NCBI GenBank assembly: GCA_902511575.1
Contig: CABXFU010000013.1
Location: 1 to 34,915 of the forward strand
Length of the DNA: 34,915 bases
Source: an uncultured SAR86 cluster bacterium
GTDB lineage: Bacteria > Pseudomonadota > Gammaproteobacteria > Magnimaribacterales > D2472
Reading direction: 5' to 3'
Part shown: positions 16,094 through 24,817 of the stretch, one piece after another
Numbering within the stretch: position 1 is the stretch's first letter
Layout of the letters: each line of letters begins with the position of its first letter
Translations under genes and position numbers: made by a program
The notes under the pieces: model-generated
Database searches by the model: none
Seen by the model: only the letters and a program-made list of their open reading frames with translations
What the model was told of the DNA's origin: nothing

Positions 16094-16984
16094 GTGACAT
16101 ATATATGGATTCTTTTGGTAGTAATAATCCTGCTTTTAGGGCTATTAATCTATCTTAATATCAAAGACAGCTCACAAAGCTCAGATTCTAAAGAGTCACT
16201 TAGGGATCTTGATAAAGCTGTCGAAAGACAAGAAGCGAAACTGTCTAACCTATCAAATGATATTCAATCCTTCCAAGATCCTCTAAGTAAACTTAATCGG
16301 TATTTATCTGGTGGTGCGCTTGCTGGGACTTTTGGTGAATGGTCGCTAGATGCAATTGTGAAGGATATTTTTCACCAGAATCAATTTATTGCTAACGCAG
16401 AAGTGATCCCTGGTTCAGGTAAAAGAGTTGAATTTGCAATTAAATTACCGGAGGGTTTACTTCTTCCCATTGATGCAAAATTTCCATCGGGTCTATTTGA
16501 TAATTACTTATCTGCCGTTGACAATAGAAACCCTCAACTCATCAAAGCTTCTTCAGATGCAATTAGAAGACACGTTCAAAAAGATGCGAAAGATATAAAA
16601 GAAAAATACATCCAATCAGGCATAACAATTGAACTAGGCATTATGTACATCCCAAGTGAATCGCTCATGCAGCTCATTGATTCAATTGATAACATAAGAG
16701 AAGAAATATTTAGAGATAACCGAGTTCTCATTATGGGACCAAATTCTCTTGCTGCATATTTAATAAGCGTTCATATGGGGTTTAGAACTCTGGCTCTTAA
16801 TGAAAGAGCGAGTGAGATTATGAAAGAGTTTGGGAAACTCAAAAAAGAATTTGAAAATTTTGGAAGCTCTACGGAAGAGCTACAGAAAAAGACTGACGCA
16901 ATGTTAAAAGCTGTTAATGAGCATGCTACAAGAGAAAGGCAAATGAACAAGGCAATTAAAAATATGGATCAAGTAGAAAGTTAA
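16094..16984 (+). CDS. rmuC: RmuC-family DNA recombination protein (short form)
   Basis: A 296-aa protein. One N-terminal membrane helix (about residues 4-24) is followed by a coiled coil (35-65). The RmuC core contains TFGEWSLDAIVKDI, GSGKRVEFAIKLPEG, LPIDAKFPSGLFDNY and LIMGPNSLAAYLISVHMGFRTLAL. PIDAKFP and the TLxAxL-like MGPNSLAAYL block are the family hallmarks. RmuC is reported to limit inversions between short repeats. E. coli RmuC has 475 aa; here the long coiled-coil portions are reduced, but the core is complete. The start is GTG at 16094, the first plausible codon before the membrane helix. AGGA upstream is slightly distant. Confidence 0.92.
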   Translation: MTYIWILLVVIILLLGLLIYLNIKDSSQSSDSKESLRDLDKAVERQEAKLSNLSNDIQSFQDPLSKLNRYLSGGALAGTFGEWSLDAIVKDIFHQNQFIANAEVIPGSGKRVEFAIKLPEGLLLPIDAKFPSGLFDNYLSAVDNRNPQLIKASSDAIRRHVQKDAKDIKEKYIQSGITIELGIMYIPSESLMQLIDSIDNIREEIFRDNRVLIMGPNSLAAYLISVHMGFRTLALNERASEIMKEFGKLKKEFENFGSSTEELQKKTDAMLKAVNEHATRERQMNKAIKNMDQVES

Positions 16985-16991
16985 GAAATAA

Positions 16992-17645
16992 TTAGCGAAT
17001 AAAAATCTTGTCTTCTTGAAATTCTATTATCCTATCTGAAAAATACTTAGCTTCTTCTTCGTCATGAGTTACTAACAAGACAGATAAATCTTTATTTTTA
17101 AAAATTTTCATGGTCTCTTCGTGTAACTCCTCTTTAAGATTTTTATCTAGTGCGCCAAACGGCTCATCAAGCAAAAGAATATCTGGATTAGTGATTAATG
17201 CTCTGGCAAATGCAACCCTTTGTTGCTGGCCAGCAGAAATTTCATGAGGATATTTTTTGCTTAGATCAGCAACCTTAAATAGACCAAGATACTCTTGAGC
17301 TAAAGATTCTCGTTCTTGAATATGGCTGATACCAAACATTACATTCTTTTCAATATTAAGATGTGGAAAAAGAGCTCTGTCCTCAACCACCAATCCTAAA
17401 TTTCTTTTTTCTGGAGGCAAAAGGAAATTTTTCTTTGAAGCAACTTTTTCACTTATTATTACCTCACCATCCATCACATCCTCTAATCCAGCAACGATTC
17501 TTAAGAGGGTTGTTTTCCCTATACCAGAAGGACCAAGAATTGAAACTATTTCACCTTTCTTTAACGAAAAATTAAAATCTTTAATAATTGGACTAGCTTG
17601 ATCATAGGCATGAGATAAATTTCTTATTTCAAGTATATTTTTCAT
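16992..17645 (-). CDS. fbpC: Fe(3+) ABC transporter ATP-binding protein (FbpC-like, divergent)
   Basis: A 217-aa ATPase. Walker A is GPSGIGKTT (38-46), Walker B ILLLDEP (156-162), the D-loop FGALD and the H-loop His194 in VTHDE. The signature is ISAGQQQR (136-143) instead of LSGGQ, and the Q-loop position reads VVEDRALFPH with Glu88 where Gln is normal. It ends just after the H-loop region, so the C-terminal TOBE/regulatory domain of typical FbpC (about 350 aa) is absent. It would energise import by the two-gene partner set upstream. The start overlaps the permease stop by one base (TAATG), indicating coupling. Iron specificity rests on the operon and the Fur site. Confidence 0.88.
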   Translation of the reverse strand: MKNILEIRNLSHAYDQASPIIKDFNFSLKKGEIVSILGPSGIGKTTLLRIVAGLEDVMDGEVIISEKVASKKNFLLPPEKRNLGLVVEDRALFPHLNIEKNVMFGISHIQERESLAQEYLGLFKVADLSKKYPHEISAGQQQRVAFARALITNPDILLLDEPFGALDKNLKEELHEETMKIFKNKDLSVLLVTHDEEEAKYFSDRIIEFQEDKIFIR

Positions 17646-19267
17646 TAGCTGTTTTCCAATCTTGATGCCCTAATCATTTGCGAGATAAAGAAAATCGGTA
17701 TTAATCCAATCAGTATTATCGCGGTTGCTGGAGCTGCTGCCTCGACCATTCTCTCCTCAGAAGCATAAATATATGTCGAAACTGCCAAAGTTTCAAAATT
17801 AAAAGGCCTCAAAATTAAGGTAGCTGGTAATTCTTTTACAACTTCAGAAGTTACTAAAAGGATGCTTGTAAAAAAACTTGTTTTCAATATAGGAAAATGG
17901 ACTCTAAAAAGAAGTTTTAAACCCGTCGATTTTAGAACACGCGCACTGTCATCGATTGTTTGGCTAATTTTTTGATAGCCAGCCTCATAAGTTGAATTGG
18001 CCAATGCATATGATTTGATAATGTATGCAAAGATTAATCCAAATAAGCTTCCGGTAAGAAAATATCCCTCAAATGAATTCAAGATATTGTTGTCTAAAAA
18101 TACAAATAATTGAACAATTCCAACAGCAAGAATAAGGCCTGGAACAGCATAGCCAATATTTAAAAAGGGATTTATAGATTTAATTACAGGGCTATTTTTA
18201 TATCTAATTGAAAAATTAATAATCATTGCAATGAAAGTACACAGAATTGCTGAGAGAATTGATAATAAAACTGTATTTAATGATATTGAAAAAAATTGTT
18301 CATTAAAAAAGCCAGTGTTAAATCTTAAAGACCAATTTAAAATCTCAAGTATAGGCAATATAAAACCAATAAATATTGGGACAAAACATACAAAGAAGCA
18401 TACAGAGGATCCAAGAGAGCTTAATCTTTTTACCTGTGTCGGTTTAAAGTTTGATCCAATGGTGGAATAGTTAGCATTTTTTCTAGATGTTCTTTCAATC
18501 ACTAAGCAAAAAGTAATAAATATTAATAACATTGATGCAAGCTGCATTGCTGTTGTTAAATCATACATTCCATACCAGGTTCTAAAAATGCCAGTTGTAA
18601 ATGTTGAAATAGCGAAGTGATCGACTGCGCCGAAGTCAGACAAAGTCTCCATGGCTACAATCATTGTCCCTGCAATTAAGGCAGGCCTTACCATGGGAAG
18701 AGCTAGTTTTAAAAAAATTGAAACTTGGGATAAGCCCAATGTTCTGCCAACTTCAAACATGGACTTTGATTGATTGAGAAAAGCAGTTCGGCAAATTAAG
18801 TATACATATGGATAGAGGGTGAATGAAAAAACTATAATTGCTCCATAGATATTTCTGATATTAGGAAATAGCATCTCATTTTGTTGTAAATTAAATAGTG
18901 AACGCGCAATTTCATTCAATGTTCCATATGAATCAAATAATCCGGTAAAGGTATAAGCTAAAATATAAGGCGGTATTGCCAATGGTAATATAAGACCCCA
19001 TTCAAAAAATCGTTTTCCAAAAAATTGATAGTTTGTTACTAACCATGCTGTAAGAGAGCCAATGGTCATCACCAGTATAGAGACCCCTGACACCAAAATG
19101 AGTGAATTTAGAATGTAGTCAGCTAAGACATATTCATATATGTGGCTCCAGTTTTCGGAGTAATCAGCGAATGTACTTGATAGGATGACAAGAATTGGGG
19201 AAAGGAAAAACAAAAGGATAAGAAGCGGAATACCATGCCAAACAGAAAAAATTTTTGAAGACCGCAC
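17645..19267 (-). CDS. fbpB: Fe(3+) ABC transporter permease (FbpB-like, two fused halves)
   Basis: A 540-aa inner-membrane protein with about 12 hydrophobic helices in two homologous halves. Each half has an EAA-type loop: around FEVGRTLGLSQVSIFLKLALPMVRPAL (about 176-202) and DDSARVLKSTGLKLLFRVHFPILK (about 440-463). These loops contact the ATPase. PLAIPPYILAYTF and the ETLSDFGAVDHFAISTFTTGIFRTWYGMYD block are typical of iron(III) permeases of the Fbp/Sfu/HitB type. The start is GTG, 46 nt after the substrate-binding protein gene. Confidence 0.92.
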   Translation of the reverse strand: MRSSKIFSVWHGIPLLILLFFLSPILVILSSTFADYSENWSHIYEYVLADYILNSLILVSGVSILVMTIGSLTAWLVTNYQFFGKRFFEWGLILPLAIPPYILAYTFTGLFDSYGTLNEIARSLFNLQQNEMLFPNIRNIYGAIIVFSFTLYPYVYLICRTAFLNQSKSMFEVGRTLGLSQVSIFLKLALPMVRPALIAGTMIVAMETLSDFGAVDHFAISTFTTGIFRTWYGMYDLTTAMQLASMLLIFITFCLVIERTSRKNANYSTIGSNFKPTQVKRLSSLGSSVCFFVCFVPIFIGFILPILEILNWSLRFNTGFFNEQFFSISLNTVLLSILSAILCTFIAMIINFSIRYKNSPVIKSINPFLNIGYAVPGLILAVGIVQLFVFLDNNILNSFEGYFLTGSLFGLIFAYIIKSYALANSTYEAGYQKISQTIDDSARVLKSTGLKLLFRVHFPILKTSFFTSILLVTSEVVKELPATLILRPFNFETLAVSTYIYASEERMVEAAAPATAIILIGLIPIFFISQMIRASRLENS

Positions 19268-19313
19268 TTTATAAAACTGAGTTTAGTTAATAAATGAGGT
19301 TATCACAGTATTG

Positions 19314-20333
19314 TTATTTCCAGCCAGCCCTGTCCATAAGTTTTATAGCTTCTGAATTGAACTTTCCATATTCTGAAACCTGCATTTTGTCCTCAACAAA
19401 ATCTAAGCCTGAGCTAGCTATATGGGGATGGGGCGATACATCAGCTAGAACGGGATATTCAAATGAATTATTTACCATGCTTGATTGCATTTCTCTTGAA
19501 AGCAAAAACTCAATAAATCTGTTTGCATTATCAATGTTTGTTGCATTCTTTAGAACTCCCAGCCCGCTAATATTTATATGGACTCCCCTATTGCTTTGAT
19601 TAGGAAAAAACATTTTTACTTTGTTGGCCGCCTCCACCTGATTGTTTCCTGCTTTTCCAGACAACATGTACCCATAATAATAGCTATTTGCGATTGCAAG
19701 GTCAGCTATCCCATTAGCAACAGCCATAATCTGTGATCTATCGTTCCCTTGAGGTTTTCTTGCTAAATTAGAGACAAAGCCTTTAGCCCATTCTTCTGTT
19801 TTTTTAATGCCGTGAGCTGATATTAATGATGCAACCAGTGATTGATTGTATATATTATTAGAGCTTCTAATAACAACTCTATCATTCCATTCTTTGTTTG
19901 CTAGATCCTCATAACTAAGATCTGCAAGCTCTTCATTTGCAACAGTTTTCGGATTATAAAAAATTACTCTTGCTCTTTTAGCAATTGCAATCCATTCATT
20001 ATTAGGGCCTCTTAAGTTTATTGGAACTATTGAAAGAGCTTTTGATGATGAAATGCTTTGAAAGTATCCTTCTTTTTGAATTTTCCACAAATTACCAGCA
20101 TCAACAGTAAAGAAAATATCAGCTGGAGAGTTTTTTCCTTCAGACTTTAATCTTTCTAGCAAAGCATTGCCATTACCAGAAATAACATTAATTTTTATTC
20201 CTGTTTCTTTACGAAAATCTTCATATAGCTGATCATCAGAGTCATAATGCCTAGAGGTATATATATTGACTTCATTGGCAAATGATAAAGAGCTAACAAG
20301 CATAAATATGACAGGGAATAAAGATTTAAACAT
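19314..20333 (-). CDS. fbpA: Fe(3+) ABC transporter periplasmic binding protein (FbpA/FutA/IdiA type)
   Basis: The 339-aa precursor has a signal peptide (MFKSLFPVIFMLVSSLSFA, cleavage before NEVNIY). The mature start EVNIYTSRHYDSDDQLYEDF is typical of ferric-binding proteins. IANSYYYGYML (about residue 215) supplies the tandem tyrosines that bind Fe(3+). GRFNQ-like and GLGVLKNATN blocks complete the family. It captures ferric iron in the periplasm for the permease. The frame is open to 20354 (a TTG), but the ATG at 20333 is preferred, since GAGG lies 6 nt upstream and the signal peptide then begins correctly. A Fur-box-like site and a good promoter lie just upstream. Confidence 0.93.
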   Translation of the reverse strand: MFKSLFPVIFMLVSSLSFANEVNIYTSRHYDSDDQLYEDFRKETGIKINVISGNGNALLERLKSEGKNSPADIFFTVDAGNLWKIQKEGYFQSISSSKALSIVPINLRGPNNEWIAIAKRARVIFYNPKTVANEELADLSYEDLANKEWNDRVVIRSSNNIYNQSLVASLISAHGIKKTEEWAKGFVSNLARKPQGNDRSQIMAVANGIADLAIANSYYYGYMLSGKAGNNQVEAANKVKMFFPNQSNRGVHINISGLGVLKNATNIDNANRFIEFLLSREMQSSMVNNSFEYPVLADVSPHPHIASSGLDFVEDKMQVSEYGKFNSEAIKLMDRAGWK

Positions 20334-20356
20334 TGATAGCCTCGTAAGTGTCAATC

Positions 20357-20372
20357 GAGAATGATTCTCATT
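20357..20372. promoter_or_regulatory. Fur box (iron-responsive operator) of the fbpABC operon
   Basis: GAGAATGATTCTCATT matches most positions of the Fur consensus GATAATGATAATCATT. It contains the near-perfect palindrome GAGAAT-G-ATTCTC. It starts 24 nt upstream of the fbpA ATG and 4 nt downstream of the -10, which is the classic repressing position at +1. Iron-bound Fur would block transcription. Confidence 0.85.
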
Positions 20373-20375
20373 TGG

Positions 20376-20403
20376 ATTATATACAAAGAAAAACTCTTTT
20401 CAA
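20376..20403 (-). promoter_or_regulatory. Sigma-70 promoter of the fbpABC operon
   Basis: On the minus strand TTGAAA (20398-20403), a 16-bp spacer and TATAAT (20376-20381) form a near-consensus promoter directly upstream of the Fur box. It is the best promoter match seen in the window. Confidence 0.8.
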
Positions 20404-20436
20404 ATTAACTGAGTGAACTTAGATGTTAGTATGCAT

Positions 20437-20445
20437 TGGTATAAT
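20437..20445 (+). promoter_or_regulatory. Extended -10 promoter candidate for the gcvTHP operon
   Basis: TGGTATAAT fits the extended -10 pattern with a perfect TATAAT at 20440-20445. Transcription would start near 20452, only about 5 nt before the gcvT ATG, so there is no room for a Shine-Dalgarno or a glycine riboswitch downstream. The -35 region is poor. Confidence 0.5.
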
Positions 20446-20456
20446 GAATAACATCA

Positions 20457-21524
20457 ATGAATAAAACACCACTTCATAATACCCATATTCAACTTGGCGC
20501 TAAAATAGTTAACTTTTCTAATTGGGAAATGCCAATTAGTTATTCATCTCTTATTGAAGAGCATAATGCGGTAAGAAATACGGCAGGCATTTTTGATGTG
20601 TCTCACATGTCAGTGTTTGATTTTGATGGAGACAATCAAGTTGCTTTCTTTGAAAAAATTTTTGCCAATGACATCAAAAAAATCTACAAAGATAACAAGG
20701 CAATTTATGGTGCTCTGCTTAATGAAGAAGGTGGTATTTTAGATGACCTCATTATCTATCATGCTAACAATAAGTTTAGACTAGTTTCCAATTGTTCAAC
20801 CCGAGAACAAAATAAACAATGGCTCGAAAAGCATGCTGTTGAATTTGGGGTAAAGGTCATGGAAAGATCTGATATGGGCATACTAGCCATTCAAGGACCT
20901 TATGCGCTCAAAAAAATCCTGGAAATTAAAAAGATTGATGCTCAAGTAAATACTCTTCAATCATTTGGATGCATGTTTGAGGGCGATAAATTGTATGCAA
21001 GAACTGGCTACACCGGCGAAGATGGCCTGGAATTAATTGTTCCAACCCAAGATATGAATCACTTGTGGGATCAAGCGTTAGAACTGGGATGCACCCCTAT
21101 TGGTTTGGGAGCTCGTGATACCCTTCGACTTGAGGCGGGTCTAAATTTATATGGTAAGGATATGACGATCAATAACCACCCATATGAATCAAATTTGGGA
21201 TGGACAATTGATATGAGTGATGAAAATCGTGAATTCATTGGCAAAAATGCCCTCCTATCAATTGATCAAAGTAAATCACAAAAAATAGTTGGCATTATTC
21301 TTCAAGACAAAGGAGTCCTGAGATCTGGTTATGAGATCACTCATGAACAAGGAAAAGGTGTGGTGTTAAGTGGCTCATATTCTCCCACACTACAATCTAG
21401 CATTGGTCTTGCAAGAGTAGATCAGGGTTATAAAGAAAATGGTAAGGTCATGATAAGAAATAAGGTATTAAATATTGATTTTGTATCGCCTAGATTCCTA
21501 GGACAAGGTAAAATCTCATCATGA
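20457..21524 (+). CDS. gcvT: Glycine cleavage system T protein (aminomethyltransferase)
   Basis: A 355-aa cytosolic enzyme that takes the aminomethyl group from lipoyl-GcvH to tetrahydrofolate, giving 5,10-methylene-THF and ammonia. [27 protein letters not shown] at the start, [20 protein letters not shown], the middle [17 protein letters not shown] and [20 protein letters not shown] are all family blocks; the Asp in [10 protein letters not shown] region and the TGEDG loop belong to the folate site. Length is normal (about 360 aa). The start is fixed by alignment to the usual N-terminus. It overlaps gcvH by ATGA. Confidence 0.97.
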   Translation: MNKTPLHNTHIQLGAKIVNFSNWEMPISYSSLIEEHNAVRNTAGIFDVSHMSVFDFDGDNQVAFFEKIFANDIKKIYKDNKAIYGALLNEEGGILDDLIIYHANNKFRLVSNCSTREQNKQWLEKHAVEFGVKVMERSDMGILAIQGPYALKKILEIKKIDAQVNTLQSFGCMFEGDKLYARTGYTGEDGLELIVPTQDMNHLWDQALELGCTPIGLGARDTLRLEAGLNLYGKDMTINNHPYESNLGWTIDMSDENREFIGKNALLSIDQSKSQKIVGIILQDKGVLRSGYEITHEQGKGVVLSGSYSPTLQSSIGLARVDQGYKENGKVMIRNKVLNIDFVSPRFLGQGKISS

Positions 21525-21907
21525 GTGATATACCCGGCGATTTAAAATTTCTTTCCTCTCATGAATGGGCAAGAGTAGAATCAGATGGCACCATTACCAT
21601 AGGTATCAGTGATCACGCTCAAGACCTTTTAGGTGATATTGTCTTTGTTGAGTTGCCTGAAATTGGGCAATCGGTGGATGCTGAAAATGATACTGCCATA
21701 GTTGAATCTGTTAAAGCTGCTTCAGATATCTACTCTCCTCTTTCGGGTGAAGTCATAGAGGTGAACTCCCTTTTAGAAGATCAACCAGAAATAATAAATT
21801 CTTCTCCGTATGAAGATGGATGGTTCTATAAACTAACTCCCTCTGATCTGGGTGAGTTAGATAATTTGCTATCTCCTGAAGATTATAGTGAAGTCTGCGA
21901 AGACTAA
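21521..21907 (+). CDS. gcvH: Glycine cleavage system H protein (lipoyl carrier)
   Basis: A 128-aa lipoyl carrier protein that shuttles the aminomethyl intermediate between the P, T and L proteins. The lipoylated residue is Lys65 in [54 protein letters not shown] and the tail [21 protein letters not shown] match the family closely. It is translationally coupled to gcvT. The L protein (lipoamide dehydrogenase) is not in the window, as is common. Confidence 0.97.
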   Translation: MSDIPGDLKFLSSHEWARVESDGTITIGISDHAQDLLGDIVFVELPEIGQSVDAENDTAIVESVKAASDIYSPLSGEVIEVNSLLEDQPEIINSSPYEDGWFYKLTPSDLGELDNLLSPEDYSEVCED

Positions 21908-21966
21908 CTCTAAACCAAGACAACTTGATGAGTGGAAATACATACTCTTTGAAATAAAAATTAATA

Positions 21967-23343
21967 ATGGAAAATTTTGATAGCTTTGCACTAAGACATA
22001 TTGGTTTAAGCCAGACAGATATTGACCTTCTGCTAGATCAACTTGGATACAAGGACTTGGAAGAGTTCTCAAAATCTGTACTACCTAAGAACATCTTTAT
22101 TAAAGAAAAGCTTGGTCTTAGTGATGCTATGTCTGAAGAAGAAGCGCTAAAAGTGCTAAAAGAAATATCAAAAGAAAATGTTGTGTATCGATCATTCATT
22201 GGTCAAGGCTATTATGGAACGGTTACGCCTAAGGTTATTTTAAGAAATGTCTTTGAAAACCCTGGATGGTATACCTCCTATACTCCCTATCAAGCTGAGA
22301 TCTCTCAAGGCAGGTTAGAAGCGCTCATCAATTTTCAAACCATGGTTGGAGATCTAACAGGGTTTGAAATAGCTAATGCGTCCCTTCTTGATGAGGCCAC
22401 TGCAGCGGCGGAATCAATGACTCTAGCTCACAGAGTTGGTAAATCTAAATCCCAAAGATTTTTTATAGATCAAAACTGTTTTCCCCAAACAATCTCTGTG
22501 GTGACAGCCAGAGCCAAGCCAATTGGTATTGAGGTAATGGTGGGTGACCCAAAGCAATTAACTGATTTAAAAGAAGAAACATATTTCGGAGCTTTGCTTC
22601 AATATCCCGGTAATGATGGAGCAGTCATTGATTTCTCTCAAGAGATTGTAAGTATGCATGCACAAAATGGTCTGGTGATCATGGCAACAGACTTGTTGGC
22701 TCTAACATTGTTAAAAAGCCCAGGTGAGATGGGTGCTGATATAGCAATAGGAAGCTCTCAAAGATTTGGAGTGCCTCTCGGCTTTGGTGGGCCACATGCT
22801 GCATTTATGGCTACCAAAGAAAAATATAAAAGATCCTTGCCTGGAAGATTGGTTGGCGCATCAATTGATGAGGACGGCAGAACAGCATATAGATTAGCTT
22901 TGCAAACCAGAGAACAGCACATAAGAAGAGAGAAAGCTACAAGTAATATATGTACTGCCCAAGCGCTCTTAGCAATAATGGCAGGTTTTTATGCTGCATA
23001 TCATGGCCCGGCTGGATTAAAACAAATTGCTCAGTCAGTTCGCTCAAAGGCAACTGCCTTGGCAAAAGGAATTAATGAGCTTGGGTATGATCTCAAGTCT
23101 TCTAGTTTTTTTGATACTGTAACTATCCATACCGAATCTGAGACTCAGGAAATTTTTTCAACTGCTCAAGATCAACTTATGAATCTTAGGATACTGGATG
23201 CAAATCATATAAGCATCTCAATGGATGAGACAACGACAGACCAAGAGATCGAAAACATAACAAAACTTTTTAAAGACTTGTCAAAAAAAAGAAAAGGTTG
23301 TTTTAAGCTTCGAGCTGCCAATAGATATCATAAGATCATCTGA
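21967..23343 (+). CDS. gcvP: Glycine dehydrogenase (decarboxylating) GcvP, N-terminal part before a frameshift
   Basis: This 458-codon frame encodes the N-terminal half of the P protein: [21 protein letters not shown] start, [52 protein letters not shown] and [19 protein letters not shown] are all typical. Up to about codon 441 it aligns with single-chain GcvP; the last 17 codons ([15 protein letters not shown] and neighbours) have no family resemblance and arise from a +1 shift at an A8 run. Reading on in the other frame after dropping one A restores the conserved linker and the C-terminal half, giving 949 aa in all, close to E. coli GcvP (957). Either a sequencing or assembly error, a real mutation, or slippage-dependent expression. 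Confidence 0.9.
   Translation: MENFDSFALRHIGLSQTDIDLLLDQLGYKDLEEFSKSVLPKNIFIKEKLGLSDAMSEEEALKVLKEISKENVVYRSFIGQGYYGTVTPKVILRNVFENPGWYTSYTPYQAEISQGRLEALINFQTMVGDLTGFEIANASLLDEATAAAESMTLAHRVGKSKSQRFFIDQNCFPQTISVVTARAKPIGIEVMVGDPKQLTDLKEETYFGALLQYPGNDGAVIDFSQEIVSMHAQNGLVIMATDLLALTLLKSPGEMGADIAIGSSQRFGVPLGFGGPHAAFMATKEKYKRSLPGRLVGASIDEDGRTAYRLALQTREQHIRREKATSNICTAQALLAIMAGFYAAYHGPAGLKQIAQSVRSKATALAKGINELGYDLKSSSFFDTVTIHTESETQEIFSTAQDQLMNLRILDANHISISMDETTTDQEIENITKLFKDLSKKRKGCFKLRAANRYHKII
23283..23290 (+). other. A8 homopolymer, site of the gcvP +1 frameshift
   Basis: Eight A residues sit where the conserved reading passes from the first gcvP frame to the second. Dropping one A turns TCA AAA AAA A into a continuous frame with GAA AAG GTT. 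The shift must lie between 23261 (just after a stop in the second frame) and 23340 (before the stop of the first), and this run is the obvious slippery point. Confidence 0.85.
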
Positions 23344-23389
23344 ATATCTTACTCATCCAGTCTTTCACCTATATCGAACTGAAACAGAA

Positions 23390-24817
23390 ATGCTGAGGTA
23401 TATCAGAACACTCTGCGATAAAGACATTGCTCTGGATCGAGCAATGATTCCGTTAGGTTCATGCACCATGAAATTAAATGCCACATCTGAAATGATCCCT
23501 GTTGGTTGGGAAGAATTCTCCAACATTCATCCTTATGCTCCTTATGATCAAACAGCTGGTTATAAAATTTTAATAAATGATCTTGAGGTTAAGCTCTCCA
23601 AGATAACGGGTTATTCAGCTATATCTTTACAACCAAATGCTGGCTCTCAAGGAGAATATGCTGGTTTATTGGCAATTGATGCATTTCATCGAAGTAATGG
23701 TGATCAGCAAAGAAAGATATGTTTAATTCCTGAATCAGCCCATGGAACTAATCCTGCGTCTGCACAAATGGCTGGCATGAAAGTTGTGCCAATAAGCTGT
23801 GATAAAAAAGGAAACATTGATTTAGAGGATCTCAGTGAAAAAGCTTCTCAGCATTCAAATGAGTTAGCTGCCATTATGATTACCTATCCTTCAACACATG
23901 GAGTCTTTGAGACAACCGTAACCGATGTATGTAAGATCATTCATGATCACGGTGGGAAAGTTTATATCGATGGCGCCAACCTGAATGCAATGGTTGGTTT
24001 ATGTAAACCGGGTGAGTTTGGGGGCGATGTGTCCCATCTTAATCTGCATAAGACATTCTGCATTCCTCATGGCGGTGGTGGACCAGGTGTTGGCCCAATT
24101 GGAGTTGTAAAAGATTTAGCGCCTCACTTACCATCCGATCCTTTGAAATATGAACCCCCATCAAAGAATGTTGGGCCAGTCTCAGCAACTAATTTCGGAA
24201 GTGCTTCTATTCTTCCAATCAGCTGGATGTACATTCAAATGATGGGAGCATCAGGCCTAAGAAAGGCAACACAGGTAGCAATTCTGAGTGCAAATTATAT
24301 TGCACAAAAATTGAGTCCTCACTTCAAGATTTTATATACCGGTAAAAATGGCTTGATTGCGCATGAATGTATTATTGATATCAGGCCATTAAAAGAGTTG
24401 TGCGGAGTTGAGGTTGATGATATTGCGAAGCGATTAATAGATTTTGGGTTTCATGCACCAACTATGTCTTTTCCTGTTCCTGGAACTTTAATGATTGAGC
24501 CAACTGAAAGTGAATCGTTAGCCGAGCTGGATAGATTTATTGAAGCTATGATTTGTATTCGTCATGAAATCACACAAGTTGAAGATGGAACATACTCTAT
24601 TGAAGAAAGCCCTTTAAGAAACGCTCCGCATTGTGCTGAAAAAGTAATCAGTGATGACTGGCAACAAAAATATTCTCGTTCAGTAGCCGCTTATCCTGTT
24701 GATCTAAAGGGTAGAAATAAATATTGGCCTCCGATAGGAAGAGTCGATAATGTCTATGGAGATAAGAATTTGATGTGCTCTTGCCCTTCCATGTCAGATT
24801 ACCAAGAAGAAAGCTAA
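23390..24817 (+). CDS. gcvP: Glycine dehydrogenase GcvP, C-terminal part after the frameshift
   Basis: This frame holds the PLP-binding half of the P protein. [52 protein letters not shown] and the PLP lysine in [16 protein letters not shown] (Lys221 of this fragment) are intact. The frame is open back to 23261, and the codons before the first ATG encode [20 protein letters not shown], the linker of single-chain GcvP, so the ATG at 23390 is internal and not a natural start. There is no Shine-Dalgarno before it. Catalytic residues are preserved, so the gene has not decayed beyond the one-base shift. The stop shares CTAA with the convergent HAD gene. Confidence 0.9.
   Translation: MLRYIRTLCDKDIALDRAMIPLGSCTMKLNATSEMIPVGWEEFSNIHPYAPYDQTAGYKILINDLEVKLSKITGYSAISLQPNAGSQGEYAGLLAIDAFHRSNGDQQRKICLIPESAHGTNPASAQMAGMKVVPISCDKKGNIDLEDLSEKASQHSNELAAIMITYPSTHGVFETTVTDVCKIIHDHGGKVYIDGANLNAMVGLCKPGEFGGDVSHLNLHKTFCIPHGGGGPGVGPIGVVKDLAPHLPSDPLKYEPPSKNVGPVSATNFGSASILPISWMYIQMMGASGLRKATQVAILSANYIAQKLSPHFKILYTGKNGLIAHECIIDIRPLKELCGVEVDDIAKRLIDFGFHAPTMSFPVPGTLMIEPTESESLAELDRFIEAMICIRHEITQVEDGTYSIEESPLRNAPHCAEKVISDDWQQKYSRSVAAYPVDLKGRNKYWPPIGRVDNVYGDKNLMCSCPSMSDYQEES

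Noticed and set aside
20404-20456. Glycine riboswitch before gcvT
   Set aside because: The space is too small and no paired-stem structure is visible.
21967-24817. A natural two-subunit glycine dehydrogenase (GcvPA plus GcvPB)
   Set aside because: The region between the two open frames encodes the conserved linker of single-chain GcvP, the second frame lacks a start signal, and one base removal gives a full-length protein.
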